NCBI RefSeq assembly: GCF_010894435.1
Contig: NZ_JAAIXZ010000002.1
Span: 806,001-870,000 of the forward strand
DNA length: 64,000 nt
Source: Pyxidicoccus trucidator
GTDB taxonomy: Bacteria; Myxococcota; Myxococcia; Myxococcales; Myxococcaceae
Direction of reading: 5' to 3'
Of the stretch, positions 52,305-61,200 are shown piece after piece. How positions within the stretch are numbered: the first letter of the stretch is position 1; the number at the start of each line of letters is the position of its first letter. Below the pieces are notes generated by a model, which was not told the DNA's origin, searched no databases, and saw only the letters and a program-made list of their open reading frames with translations. The position numbers and the translations under genes were made by a program.

Positions 52305-53357
52305 ATGGGTATCTTCGATTCCATCAAGGGCGAGGCGAAGCGGAACTTCATCGCCCGGGCGGACACGGCGAAGGGCGACATCATCTACAAGTATCCGGAG
52401 AACAACATCCGGATGCTGACCCAGCTGACCGTCGACGCCGACGAGGTCGCCCTCTTCGTGAAGGACGGCAAGGTCGAGGGCAAGCTGGGCCCCGGCCGTC
52501 ACTCGCTGGACACGAACAACATCCCCTTCCTGTCCCGGCTGATTGAGGGCTTCACCGGCGGAAACCTCTTCATCTCCGAGGTCTTCTTCGTCTCGGTGCG
52601 CGAGTTCGCGGGCGTGAAGTTCGGCGGCCCCATCGGTGACGTGCGAGATCCGGAGACGGGCCTGGGCATCGGCACCATGGTGTACGGCGACTTCTCCATC
52701 CGCGTGACGGACCCGGAGAAGCTCGTGGTGGGCCTGGTGGGCATGGGCCGCACCGGCAACGACGAGCTGCTGGGCTGGTTCAAGAACCAGGTCCTCAAGG
52801 TGACGAGAGACCGCATCGCCGAGCTGCTGGTCAAGAAGCGCTGGCCGCTGCTGGACGTGACGAGCGGCGCGTACACGGAGGAAATCGAGACCGAGGTCAT
52901 CAGCGGGCTGAAGCCGCACGTGGACACCTACGGGATGACCGTGGTGCGGATGGGCAACTTCCACGTCAGCATCAAGCCGGAGGACGAGGCGACGCTGAAG
53001 AAGCTGTCCAAGGACGTGGCGTACTCGCGGCTGGCCGGTGGCTTCCAGCAGTACGCGCAGGGCCAGGCGATGCTCGGCGCGGCCGAGGGCATGGCCAAGG
53101 GCGGCGGCGAAGGCGGCGGTGGTGCCGGCAACGCGCTGGGCGGCATGGGCATGGGCATGGGCTTCGGCATGGCCCAGCAGTTCATGAACCAGCAGGGCCA
53201 GCAGCAGCGCCCGCCGGAGCCGGCGCCCCAGGCGGCTCCCGCCGACACGCGCAGCCCCGCGCAGCGCCTGAAGGAAATCAAGGAGCTGAAGGACGCGGGC
53301 GTGCTCTCCGACGAGGAGTACAACGCCAAGCGCGCGGAGCTGATGAAGCTCCTGTAG
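52305..53357 (+). CDS. SPFH-domain protein with C-terminal SHOCT-like tail (YdjI-like)
   Basis: A 350-residue protein of the SPFH/virion-core (YdjI) family. The N-terminal 230 residues form the SPFH core (GDIIYKYPENNIRMLTQLTV, LFISEVFFVSVREF). A Gly/Met-rich low-complexity stretch follows (residues 265-295), then a Gln/Pro-rich linker and a SHOCT-like helix pair at the end (LKEIKELKDAGVLSDEEYNA). There is no membrane helix; such proteins associate with membranes or stress complexes. The ATG at 52305 is the first in frame; the 201 bases upstream are non-coding. A strong terminator follows. Confidence 0.88.
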   Translation: MGIFDSIKGEAKRNFIARADTAKGDIIYKYPENNIRMLTQLTVDADEVALFVKDGKVEGKLGPGRHSLDTNNIPFLSRLIEGFTGGNLFISEVFFVSVREFAGVKFGGPIGDVRDPETGLGIGTMVYGDFSIRVTDPEKLVVGLVGMGRTGNDELLGWFKNQVLKVTRDRIAELLVKKRWPLLDVTSGAYTEEIETEVISGLKPHVDTYGMTVVRMGNFHVSIKPEDEATLKKLSKDVAYSRLAGGFQQYAQGQAMLGAAEGMAKGGGEGGGGAGNALGGMGMGMGFGMAQQFMNQQGQQQRPPEPAPQAAPADTRSPAQRLKEIKELKDAGVLSDEEYNAKRAELMKLL

Positions 53358-53381
53358 TCCCGTGCTGACGTGAAGCGATTC

Positions 53382-53414
53382 CAGGGCCTCCATCCACCGC
53401 GGATGGGGGCCCTG
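53382..53414. terminator. Strong intrinsic terminator
   Basis: 14-base arms (53382-53395 and 53401-53414) pair throughout with a single G-T wobble, enclose the 5-base loop ACCGC, and are followed by TTGTTT on the plus strand. It lies 24 bases after the SPFH gene stop and between convergent genes, so it probably also limits leftward transcription. Confidence 0.8.
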
Positions 53415-53433
53415 TTGTTTCAGGAGGGCCGTG

Positions 53434-55221
53434 TCAGCGACCGTCGCCCGTCTGAGGCGTCGGGGCCTTCGGTGCGGGCTTCGGCTGCTCGGGCGGCGCG
53501 GTGAACTCCTCCAGGCCGGGTGGCGGGGGCGGCTGGGTGAAGTCCTCCAGCCCCGGAGCCGAGGGGAGGATGGCGTCCTCCACGCCCTCCAGGTTGAGCT
53601 TCATCGGCACCTGGAGCGTGGTGCCCAGCCGGAGCAGCAGCACGTCCGGCTGGATTCCCTTCTCGCCAATGGCCTCGGCCACCTCGCGCGCGGAGAGGGC
53701 GTTGCCCTTCGCCCACAAGTCCTTGAGGAACTGGCCGGACTGCGGGGTGCGCCACCACGCCGGGCCGAAGCGCGCCTTGAGCTGCGCCTGGAGCTGCCCC
53801 GCCAGGAACCACGCGCGGAAGCTGTCCGCGGACTGGAAGAAGTCCTCCTGGTCCACCAAGTAGCGCGCCACGTCCTCGTCCGTCATCGGGATGTCGTCCG
53901 TGCGCGACATGATTTCGCGGTACAGCTCCTTCGGGTCCGCCTCCACGCGCCGGTGCAGCTCCAACTGGTACAGGAGCCGCCCCGCCGCGTGGCGGATGAG
54001 GTACAGCTTGTGCGCGCTGGACGCCGCCAGGTACTTCGAGCGCTGCTCCCCCGAGACGCCCGCGTGCTCCTCCAGCCACACCGGGTCCTCCACCAGGTCC
54101 GCGAAGAGCGCCGAGTACGCCTTGCCCACCGTGGGGTTGCCCAGCCGCGCCAGCTCGAAGCGCGGCTCCTTCGTGAAGGCCACGTGCAGCGCGTGTCCGA
54201 ACTCGTGCAGCACCCGCCCCTGGTGCAGCACGCCCGAGCCCGGCTTGAAGGACAGGCGCACGTCGTCCGGCACCCGCACCGCCAGCGCCAGCGGACGTGA
54301 GCTCTTGCCGCGCAAGTCACGGGCGTCGATTTTCACGTTCGGCAGCTCGCTCAGGTCGATGCCCATCCCCGACAGCGTGCCGTGCGCCTTGAGCAGGGAC
54401 TCTCCCTTGGGGAAGGCGTCCTCCACCTCGCGCGAGCGGAACAGCCGGGGGATGTCCGCGCGGGTGATGTCCTTGAAGGGCACGCCCAGCTCGCGCTGGC
54501 TCAGCCGCTCCATCACCACCCGGTACGGCGCCTGCGTGGCCTGGAGGATTTCCTCCGCCAGCAGGCTGAGCTTCCCCAGGTCCGACTGCCGCAGCTCGCC
54601 GCCGAAGGCCTCGTAGGAGGCGAAGCCCAGCTCCTTCACCAGCTCCTCCGCGCGCTCCTCGCGTCGGCGCAGCGTCTGGTTGAGCCGCTCGAGCGCCGGT
54701 GTGGCCGCGGCGTACATGGCGTGTCGCCGCGCCGCAGTCCGCTCGTTGGCGAGCAGGCGCTCCAAGTCGCGGTAGCGCAGCTCCTTCCCGTCCACCGTGA
54801 AGGTGAGGGACGCCTCCAGGTTGGCGGCGGCGTCGTTGAACTCGGCCAGCGCGCGGGAGAGGTACTCCCCGGCGAAGTGCGAGTGCAGCGCGGTGAGGGC
54901 GCGCACCTCGCGCGGGTCCTGAGAGAGCTGCCGGAGCCGGTCGATCTTCCGGATGTTTTCAATACTGAAGAGCGCCTCCTTGCCCACGTACGTCCCGGCG
55001 ACGTCCACGTGGCGGCCCTCCGTCCAGAAGACCCACACCAGCCGGTGCTGCGCCTCCAGGAGCGCTTCGGCCTGCGTGGACAGGTCCTTCACGTCGGCGG
55101 TGAGCTGCTGCTGCTCGGAGAGCAGCCGCCGGGCATCCGCCGGTGGACCTTTGGGGCAGGCGCTGATGCAGAAGGCAACAGCGAGCAGCAGGGGAATCCT
55201 TGGGTGCATGTGGGGCCTCAT
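53434..55221 (-). CDS. Lipoprotein metallopeptidase (M2/M3-like, HEXXH)
   Basis: A 595-residue exported zinc peptidase. The signal and lipobox are LLLAVAFCISAC. The catalytic motif VLHEFGHALH provides the two His ligands and the Glu base; a third ligand is probably the Glu in FADLVEDPVWLEEH downstream. The large helical body with no second catalytic domain fits the M2/M3 gluzincin group. The C-terminus is a Pro-rich tail (PPPPPGLEEFTAPPEQPKP). ATGs at 55221 and 55209 are both possible; 55221 has GGAAG at a good distance. It is divergent from epmA with only 18 bases between the start codons. Confidence 0.85.
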   Translation of the reverse strand: MRPHMHPRIPLLLAVAFCISACPKGPPADARRLLSEQQQLTADVKDLSTQAEALLEAQHRLVWVFWTEGRHVDVAGTYVGKEALFSIENIRKIDRLRQLSQDPREVRALTALHSHFAGEYLSRALAEFNDAAANLEASLTFTVDGKELRYRDLERLLANERTAARRHAMYAAATPALERLNQTLRRREERAEELVKELGFASYEAFGGELRQSDLGKLSLLAEEILQATQAPYRVVMERLSQRELGVPFKDITRADIPRLFRSREVEDAFPKGESLLKAHGTLSGMGIDLSELPNVKIDARDLRGKSSRPLALAVRVPDDVRLSFKPGSGVLHQGRVLHEFGHALHVAFTKEPRFELARLGNPTVGKAYSALFADLVEDPVWLEEHAGVSGEQRSKYLAASSAHKLYLIRHAAGRLLYQLELHRRVEADPKELYREIMSRTDDIPMTDEDVARYLVDQEDFFQSADSFRAWFLAGQLQAQLKARFGPAWWRTPQSGQFLKDLWAKGNALSAREVAEAIGEKGIQPDVLLLRLGTTLQVPMKLNLEGVEDAILPSAPGLEDFTQPPPPPGLEEFTAPPEQPKPAPKAPTPQTGDGR

Positions 55222-55239
55222 GTTACTTCCGCGCTGCCC

Positions 55240-56244
55240 ATGCCCAACCTTTCTCAATGGCGGGCTGCCCGGGGTCGTCAGGCCCTCTACTCCGCCCTGC
55301 GACGTTTCTTCGCCGCCCAGGACTACCTGGAGGTGGAGACACCGCTCCTCATCCCCGCCCCGGGCATGGAGCCGCACATCAACGCCTTCGAGGCCGGCTT
55401 CATCCCGGAAACCGACGTGGGCCGGGCTCGCACCCTCTACCTCCACACCAGCCCCGAGTACGCGATGAAGCGCCTGCTCGCCGACGGGGCCGGCCCCCTG
55501 TTTCAAATCTGCAAGGTGTTCCGGAACGGCGAGGTGTCCCCCACGCACAACCCGGAATTCACCATGCTGGAGTTCTACCGGCCCCAGGCGGACTACCACG
55601 GCATCATGGCGGACCTGGAGGGCGCGCTGGCCGAGGCGGGCCGCTCCGCGACGGAGGGCGAGCCCGGCGCCGACCCGGCCTTCTTCACCCGCACCCCCTA
55701 TGAGCGCCTCACGGTGCGGGACGCGGTGCTGCGGGCCACGGGCGTGGACATCCGCGTGCATGCGGACGGGCCCTCGCTCAAGCGGGCGGCCGAGGCGGCG
55801 GGCGTGCGCACCGGCGACGCCGAGAGCTTCGACGACATCTTCTTCCACCTCTTCCTGCAGCGGGTGGAGACGGGGCTGGGGCACGAGCGGCCTACCTTCC
55901 TGATTGAGTACCCGGCGTCCATGGCGGCCCTGTCCCGGCTGAAGCCAGGCGACCCGGCGGTGGCCGAGCGCGTGGAGCTGTACGCGAAGGGCCTCGAGCT
56001 GGCGAACGGGTTCTCGGAGCTGACAGACCCGACAGAGCAGCGGGCACGGCTGGTAGAAGAACAGGAACTCAGGCGCCGGCTGGGGCGGTCCGTGTATCCA
56101 CTGGACGAGCGGTTCCTTGACGCGGTAGGTCGAATGCCGCCCGCGGCGGGCATTGCCGTGGGACTCGACCGAATCCTGATGCTGCTGCTCGGGGTCCAGC
56201 GCATCTCGGATGTCCTCCTGTTCCCCGCCCACGAGTTCGTGTGA
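55240..56244 (+). CDS. epmA: Elongation factor P--(R)-beta-lysine ligase (EpmA/GenX)
   Basis: A 334-residue paralogue of the class II lysyl-tRNA synthetase catalytic domain that attaches lysine (or beta-lysine) to EF-P. Motif 1 lies in YLEVETPLLIPAPGMEPHIN, motif 2 is FRNGEVSPTHNPEFTMLEFY and motif 3 is GIAVGLDRILMLLLG. There is no N-terminal anticodon-binding domain, which separates it from LysRS. It overlaps plsC by four bases, so the three genes epmA, plsC and ppa form a coupled operon. No epmB or efp lies nearby. Confidence 0.9.
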   Translation: MPNLSQWRAARGRQALYSALRRFFAAQDYLEVETPLLIPAPGMEPHINAFEAGFIPETDVGRARTLYLHTSPEYAMKRLLADGAGPLFQICKVFRNGEVSPTHNPEFTMLEFYRPQADYHGIMADLEGALAEAGRSATEGEPGADPAFFTRTPYERLTVRDAVLRATGVDIRVHADGPSLKRAAEAAGVRTGDAESFDDIFFHLFLQRVETGLGHERPTFLIEYPASMAALSRLKPGDPAVAERVELYAKGLELANGFSELTDPTEQRARLVEEQELRRRLGRSVYPLDERFLDAVGRMPPAAGIAVGLDRILMLLLGVQRISDVLLFPAHEFV

Positions 56245-56981
56245 TTCGCAAACTCCTGCAGACGGCGTTCGCGGGGACGGCGGCGGTGGGCCTCACGGGC
56301 GTGTTCTCCACCGTGGTGTCCGCGCTGTCGCTGCGGAAGGACGTGGAGCGGGCGGACCAGGCGCTGGTGCTCTGGGGCCGCTCGGTGCTGGCGTCGGCGG
56401 GGGTGCGGCACGAGGCGGTGGGGCTGGAGAACATCCCCGCGGAGGGCCACGTCGTCTTCGTGAGCAACCACCAGTCCCACTTCGACGCGCCGCTGAACTT
56501 CGCGCACATCCGCAAGCACACGCGGTACGTGGCCAAGGCGGAGCTGTTCAAGATTCCGGTGTTCGGCGCGGCGATGCGGCGCGCGGGCAACATTCCCGTG
56601 GAGCGCACGGGAGGCGGAGGAGACAGGTCCCGCCTGTCCGACGCGGCGCGCGCGGTGCGTGAGCGGGTGAGCGTGCTCTTCTTCGCGGAGGGCACCCGCA
56701 GCGAGGACGGCCTCTTGCGGCCGTTCAAGAAGGGGGCCGCGGCGCTCGCCATCCAGGCGGGCGTGCCGGTGGTGCCGCTGGCCGTGTCAGGGACGCGGCT
56801 CATCCTTCCCAAGGGAGGCAGGGCGGTGCGGTGGGGCCAGCGCGTGGCGCTGGTGGTGGGCGAGCCCATCTCCACGCAGGGCCTGACGCTTCAAGACCGC
56901 GATGCGCTGACGCGCAGGCTGGAGGACGCGGTCGCTCAACTCTATGCCGAGGCATGCAAGCGCTCGGGAGACGTTCCATGA
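56241..56981 (+). CDS. plsC: 1-acyl-sn-glycerol-3-phosphate acyltransferase
   Basis: A 246-residue membrane-associated acyltransferase making phosphatidic acid from lysophosphatidic acid. The catalytic NHQSHFD (H-X4-D) is near residue 75, the substrate-binding FAEGTRS is near 151, and the late motif GVPVVPLAVSG is present. The N-terminal hydrophobic segment anchors it. The GTG start at 56241 overlaps the epmA stop (GTGA), and its own stop overlaps the next start (ATGA), so translation is coupled on both sides. Acyl donor specificity (CoA or ACP) is not determinable. Confidence 0.92.
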   Translation: MIRKLLQTAFAGTAAVGLTGVFSTVVSALSLRKDVERADQALVLWGRSVLASAGVRHEAVGLENIPAEGHVVFVSNHQSHFDAPLNFAHIRKHTRYVAKAELFKIPVFGAAMRRAGNIPVERTGGGGDRSRLSDAARAVRERVSVLFFAEGTRSEDGLLRPFKKGAAALAIQAGVPVVPLAVSGTRLILPKGGRAVRWGQRVALVVGEPISTQGLTLQDRDALTRRLEDAVAQLYAEACKRSGDVP

Positions 56982-57670
56982 AGAAGCCCGTACAGACCAC
57001 ATCCCAGGCTCACCCGTGGCATGGCATCACGCCCGGGGAAGAAGCCCCTTCCATCGTCACCGCGTACATCGAAATCGTCCCCACGGACGCCGTGAAGTAC
57101 GAGCTGGATAAAGAGTCCGGCATCCTGAAGCTGGACCGCCCGCAGCGGTTCAGCAGCCAGTGCCCCACGCTCTACGGGTTCATCCCGCAGACGTACTGCG
57201 ACGAGCTGGTGGCGAAGCGGTGCGCCGAGCGCACGGGCCGCAAGGACATCCTCGGTGACAAGGACCCGATTGATATCTGCGTGCTGACGGAGAAGGTCAT
57301 CTCCAATGGGAACCTCCTCGTGCGCGCGGTGCCCATCGGCGGCTTCCGGATGGTCGACGGCAACGAGGCGGACGACAAAATCATCGCAGTGCTGGAGTCG
57401 GACCTGGTGTACGGCGAGCTGCAGCACATCGCCCAGCTTCCGCGCGCGCTGCTGGACCGGCTCAAGCACTACTTCCTCACGTACAAGCAGATTCCGGGCG
57501 AGGGGAAGCGCAGCGTCGAAATCGCCGAGGTCTATGACCAGCCCGAGGCGCTCGAGGTCATCAAGCGCAGCATGAAGGACTACGAGCGGCTCTACGGCCC
57601 GAAGGCCAACATGACGGAGAGCCGCGCGCGGCCGGCGCGGAAGGCCCGGACGCGGGCTCGCGCGAGCTGA
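56978..57670 (+). CDS. ppa: Inorganic pyrophosphatase, family I
   Basis: A 230-residue soluble enzyme hydrolysing PPi to phosphate. The family signature DKDPIDICVLTE (metal-binding aspartates) is near residue 95, with upstream substrate-binding basic residues in KYELDKESGILKLDRPQRFS and the late Asp/Lys region. It is about 50 residues longer than the classic bacterial enzyme, with an N-terminal extension and an Arg/Lys-rich tail (RPARKARTRARAS), a form seen in several Gram-negative lineages. The ATG at 56978 overlaps plsC. It removes the pyrophosphate produced by ligases such as EpmA, though co-location may be incidental. Confidence 0.9.
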   Translation: MKKPVQTTSQAHPWHGITPGEEAPSIVTAYIEIVPTDAVKYELDKESGILKLDRPQRFSSQCPTLYGFIPQTYCDELVAKRCAERTGRKDILGDKDPIDICVLTEKVISNGNLLVRAVPIGGFRMVDGNEADDKIIAVLESDLVYGELQHIAQLPRALLDRLKHYFLTYKQIPGEGKRSVEIAEVYDQPEALEVIKRSMKDYERLYGPKANMTESRARPARKARTRARAS

Positions 57671-57759
57671 CGTCTTCGGGGGAGCGGACCTTCCCCACGC
57701 AGGGGGACCTCCCGTCCCCTGGCCTCCCGTCATTTGCCTCACAGCCTGTGGGAGTGTCA

Positions 57760-57780
57760 CTCTTCACTTCAGGTGAAGAG
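57760..57780 (+). promoter_or_regulatory. Hairpin covering a Shine-Dalgarno sequence
   Basis: Perfect 8-base arms CTCTTCAC (57760-57767) and GTGAAGAG (57773-57780) with the 5-base loop TTCAG. The right arm overlaps the ribosome-binding site AAGAGGAGG of the gene starting at 57789. Folding would mask it, so it could tune translation of the first gene of the T6SS accessory cluster. Confidence 0.45.
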
Positions 57781-57788
57781 GAGGCTCC

Positions 57789-59066
57789 ATGGGCCGGATG
57801 CTGCGGGATGTCGTGGAGGAGCACCTCGACGAGGCGTCCTGGCAGTGGCTCCAGCGGGGCCGTTCCTTGCTGGCGCCCGACTACGACCTGACCGAGACGG
57901 CCGTGGTCGAGGAGCGGCTCATGGCCCATGTGGATGGGCTGGTCGCGGCGGGCTCCGACGCGGTGGAGGCCATCCTCGCGCCCGCGCTGGTTCCGGACGA
58001 CCCGAGCCGCGTGGCGGCCGCGGCCCTGGCCCTGCTGGAGGGCGGCGAGGCGGGGTGGCTGCTGGAGCTGGGGCTCGGCGACCCGGAGCTGCGTCCGTTG
58101 CTGCGGGCGCCCCTGGCGCTGGCCGCGTGTCCGGACCTGGATGCGCGCCTGGGTGCGCTGCTGAGTACGGACGTGCCGGCGATCCTGGCCGACGTGGTGG
58201 GGACGTTGGCGGCGCGCGGCGCGCTCCCATCCCACCGGGTGGGGTCCTTTCTCCAACATGAGGATGCGCGCGTGCGCGACAGCGCGCTCGAAGGGGCCAT
58301 CGCCGCGCCCCGCCAGGAGTTCCGGAGGCCCCTGCTCGGGTTGCTGGGCGCGGGAGCTTCCATTCCGTGTGCCGCGTTGATGGATGCGGGCCTGGTGCAT
58401 GGACTGCGCGAGGCCTGGGTCGCCTGCGCGCGCGCGGTCGAAGCCTGGGAGCCCGAGGCGCTGGTCCTGTGGGCCCTGGGGGGTGGGGTGAAGGACGTCG
58501 CGCGGCTGGTGGAGCTGCTCGGCCAGGCGCCGCTCCGCGCCCCGGTGCTCTGGGCGCTGGGCTTCTCGGGGCGGGTGGAGGCCGCCGACGCCTGCCTCAC
58601 CTGGATGGAGGACCCGAAGGTGGCCGCGCTCGCCGGTGAGGCCTTCGGGGCCATCACGGGGTTGCGGCTCGAAGGCGACTTCTCCGTGGCGCGGGACGAG
58701 GACTCCGAGGCCTCCGAGGAGGACGACCCGGAGGCGGACCTGACGCTGCGTCCCGAGGACGACCTGCCCCTGCCCCGCGCGCAAGCGGTGGCCGCGTGGT
58801 GGCGGAGCGCACGCCCGGGGTTCGAGTCAGGCCGGCGCTACCTGCGCGGGCGCCCGCTGGACGCGGCGGTGTTGATGGAAGCGCTGGCCGTGGAACCCAT
58901 GCGGCGCCGGCACGTGCTGGCGCGGGAGCTGGCGCTGCGCACCCGTGGCGCGTGCCGCGTGCAGACCCGGGCGCGGGTGGGCCTGCAGCGCGCCATGCTC
59001 CAGCAGGTCGTGTCCTCGGGAGTCCAGGTCCGCTTGCAGGCGCCACTGGCGCAGGCGCTTGGCTAG
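57789..59066 (+). CDS. TIGR02270-like HEAT-repeat protein, T6SS accessory
   Basis: A 425-residue all-helical protein (HEAT-like repeats, Ala/Leu-rich) beginning MGRMLRDVVEEHLDEASWQW. Residues 290-320 are a highly acidic linker (DEDSEASEEDDPEADL) before a C-terminal helical module. It resembles the TIGR02270 family found next to T6SS effector genes in myxobacteria and other proteobacteria. Its exact role is unknown; it is probably cytoplasmic and may bind the effector or PAAR. The ATG at 57789 follows GAAGAGGAGG, which is overlapped by a hairpin. It is the first gene of a same-strand cluster reaching 63819. Confidence 0.82.
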   Translation: MGRMLRDVVEEHLDEASWQWLQRGRSLLAPDYDLTETAVVEERLMAHVDGLVAAGSDAVEAILAPALVPDDPSRVAAAALALLEGGEAGWLLELGLGDPELRPLLRAPLALAACPDLDARLGALLSTDVPAILADVVGTLAARGALPSHRVGSFLQHEDARVRDSALEGAIAAPRQEFRRPLLGLLGAGASIPCAALMDAGLVHGLREAWVACARAVEAWEPEALVLWALGGGVKDVARLVELLGQAPLRAPVLWALGFSGRVEAADACLTWMEDPKVAALAGEAFGAITGLRLEGDFSVARDEDSEASEEDDPEADLTLRPEDDLPLPRAQAVAAWWRSARPGFESGRRYLRGRPLDAAVLMEALAVEPMRRRHVLARELALRTRGACRVQTRARVGLQRAMLQQVVSSGVQVRLQAPLAQALG

Positions 59067-59080
59067 GGAAGGAGGCGCCC

Positions 59081-60118
59081 ATGCTCCAGGTCCAGAATGA
59101 GACGCCCTTCGTTCCCGGCCTGTTCATCCTTCCGGATGAACAGGGCGTGGACACGGTGTACCTGACGGTGAAGGCGACCTTCCAGCTCCGTGCCGGTGTG
59201 CTTCAGGTGGCGGAGGCGCAGCCCCCGCTGGTGCTCGGCGACACGTATTGGGGAGAGCCGGGAGCCTCCAGCCTGAAGTACGCGAGCGAGGTGCACCTCC
59301 TGAAGCCCGGCACGGACGTGGTGCTGGTGGGCGACGCCTTCTCGCCGGGAGGCCGGGCGGTCTCCACCTGTCTCGTCTCCATGAGCGTGGGTGCGTTGCA
59401 GCGCACCCTCCAGGTCTTCGGAGAGCGTCAGTGGAAGGGCGGGGTGATGTCGCCACGCGGCTCGACGCCCGAGCCCTTCGTGCGGATGCCCCTGCGCTAC
59501 GAGCGCGCGTTCGGGGGAACCCACGTGCGGGAGGGCGCGACGGGCGAGGTGCTGGCCGAGCCGAGGAATCCCGTCGGGCGGGGCTTTCGAGGCAAGCGCA
59601 GCGCCTCGGAGATGCTGAACCTGCCGCTGCCGAACGTGGAGGACCCGCGCGCGCCCATCCAGGGCATCTCGGATGCGCCGGCGCCCGTGGGCGTGGGGTA
59701 TGTCGCGCCGTCGTGGATGCCACGCAAGGCGATGGCGGGGACCTATGACGACGCGTGGCGGACCCGGCGCGCGCCCTACCTGCCCGTGGACTTCAAGCCG
59801 GACTACTTCCGTGCCGCCAGCCCCGGCCTGTGTGCCCCGGGCTTCCTCGTGGGGGGCGAGCCCGTGGAGCTTCGCAACCTGTCCCCCTCGGGGGTGGTGC
59901 GACTGAACCTGCCCCGCTGCGAGCTCGACGTCACCGCGAGGATTGCGGGCCGCCCGCAGCAGGCTCGCATGCGGCTGGAGACCGTGCTGCTGGAGCCGGG
60001 CGAGGAGCGGCTGAGCCTCCTGTGGCGGGGGGCGCTCCCGTGCGACAAGCAGGTCCTGAAGGTCGAAGGCGCCCGCTTCCGGGTGAAGTCGCTGGATGGC
60101 GTGAAGGGAGCCGCCTGA
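59081..60118 (+). CDS. DUF2169 family protein, T6SS accessory
   Basis: A 345-residue beta-rich protein with the DUF2169 hallmarks: N-terminal VQNETPFVPGLFILPDEQGV, LTVKATFQL, the YWGEPG/SEVHLLKPGTDV region, and the central MPLRYERAFGG and NPVGRGF motifs. DUF2169 genes accompany PAAR-like (DUF4150) and effector genes in T6SS clusters and are thought to help load effectors onto the spike. It follows the HEAT protein by 14 bases with AAGGAGG as ribosome site, and its stop overlaps the next start (TGATG). Confidence 0.88.
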   Translation: MLQVQNETPFVPGLFILPDEQGVDTVYLTVKATFQLRAGVLQVAEAQPPLVLGDTYWGEPGASSLKYASEVHLLKPGTDVVLVGDAFSPGGRAVSTCLVSMSVGALQRTLQVFGERQWKGGVMSPRGSTPEPFVRMPLRYERAFGGTHVREGATGEVLAEPRNPVGRGFRGKRSASEMLNLPLPNVEDPRAPIQGISDAPAPVGVGYVAPSWMPRKAMAGTYDDAWRTRRAPYLPVDFKPDYFRAASPGLCAPGFLVGGEPVELRNLSPSGVVRLNLPRCELDVTARIAGRPQQARMRLETVLLEPGEERLSLLWRGALPCDKQVLKVEGARFRVKSLDGVKGAA

Positions 60119-61191
60119 TGGAGCCCTGGCGCCCGGTGGAGATCTGCTCGGTGGGGATGGTCACCGCCGTGGGGCTGACGGCCCGCTCCACCGCCGCGGC
60201 GGTGCGCGCCGGGATTGCGCGGACCCGGCTGTCGCCCATGTTGAACAAGCGGTTCAAGCCCTTCATCACCGGCTTCCTGGAGGAGGAACACCTTCCGCCC
60301 ATCGACGCGGGGCTGGCGGAGTGGGCCTCGCGGGCTCCCATTCGTCACCAGCGGCTGTTGAGGCTGGCGACCGGGGCGCTCCAGGAGGCAGCGCAGGGAC
60401 TGTCCTCGCCGCTGCCCCTGCTGCTGGCCGTGCCCGAGTCACGCGCCGACGGCACCACCGCGCCCGATGCGGCGTTCCTGGAGTTGCTGGCCACGCAGTC
60501 GGGCATTCCGTTGGACCTGCGTCACAGCCGGCTGTTTCCCCAGGGACGCGCCGGCGGACTCCTGCTGTTGAGGGAGGCGCAGCGCCTGCTGGTGGGCCAC
60601 CGGGTGCCGTACGTGCTGGTGGGCGGCGTGGACACGTACCTGGACCTGCGGCTGCTGACGGCGCTGGACGTGGAAGACCGCCTGCTCGCGGAGGGGCTCT
60701 CCGACGGCTTTGTTCCGGGAGAAGGCGCCGCGTTCCTGTGTCTGCGGTTGGCGGACACCGGGCGGCGTGCGGGGCCCGCGCCGCTGGCCCGCATCTGCGC
60801 GCTGGGACAGGGCCGCGAGGAGGGCCATCGCTCCAGCACGAAGCCCTACCGGGGCGAGGGGCTGGCCGCGGCCTTCCAGGAAGTCTTCCAGCAGTGGGAT
60901 GGACGGGGACGGAAGGTCCAGGGCGTCTACACCACCTTCAATGGTGAGAACTTCTGGGCCAAGGAGTGGGGCGTCGCCAGCTTGCGGCATGCCCGGTACT
61001 TCGCGGACCCGCTCCGTGTCGAGCACCCCGTCGAGTGCATGGGCGACCCGGGGGCGGCGCTCGGGCCGATGCTGATGGCCCTGGCCTCGCTGGGGTTGTC
61101 GAAGGGGTACCGCGAAGGCGCGTGGCTGGCGTGGTGCTCCTCGGACCAGGAAGAGCGGGCGGCGGTCATCATCGAAGGGATTGCAGCCTAG
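60118..61191 (+). CDS. Beta-ketoacyl synthase-like protein lacking the nucleophile, T6SS accessory
   Basis: A 357-residue thiolase-fold protein. It follows the order of KAS enzymes (SVGMVTAVGLTARSTAAAVR at the start, YVLVGGVDTYLDLRLL in the middle, FVPGEGAAFLCLRL, then TTFNGENFWAKEWG and ECMGDPGAALGP near the end). At the place where the catalytic Cys is expected (compare TACSS), it has QGRAGGLLLLREA, without Cys. The pattern marks a non-enzymatic homologue, a kind seen beside T6SS PAAR/DUF2169 genes. It is coupled by overlap to the DUF2169 gene and precedes the DUF4150 gene. Confidence 0.82.
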   Translation: MEPWRPVEICSVGMVTAVGLTARSTAAAVRAGIARTRLSPMLNKRFKPFITGFLEEEHLPPIDAGLAEWASRAPIRHQRLLRLATGALQEAAQGLSSPLPLLLAVPESRADGTTAPDAAFLELLATQSGIPLDLRHSRLFPQGRAGGLLLLREAQRLLVGHRVPYVLVGGVDTYLDLRLLTALDVEDRLLAEGLSDGFVPGEGAAFLCLRLADTGRRAGPAPLARICALGQGREEGHRSSTKPYRGEGLAAAFQEVFQQWDGRGRKVQGVYTTFNGENFWAKEWGVASLRHARYFADPLRVEHPVECMGDPGAALGPMLMALASLGLSKGYREGAWLAWCSSDQEERAAVIIEGIAA

Positions 61192-61200
61192 GAGGCACAC

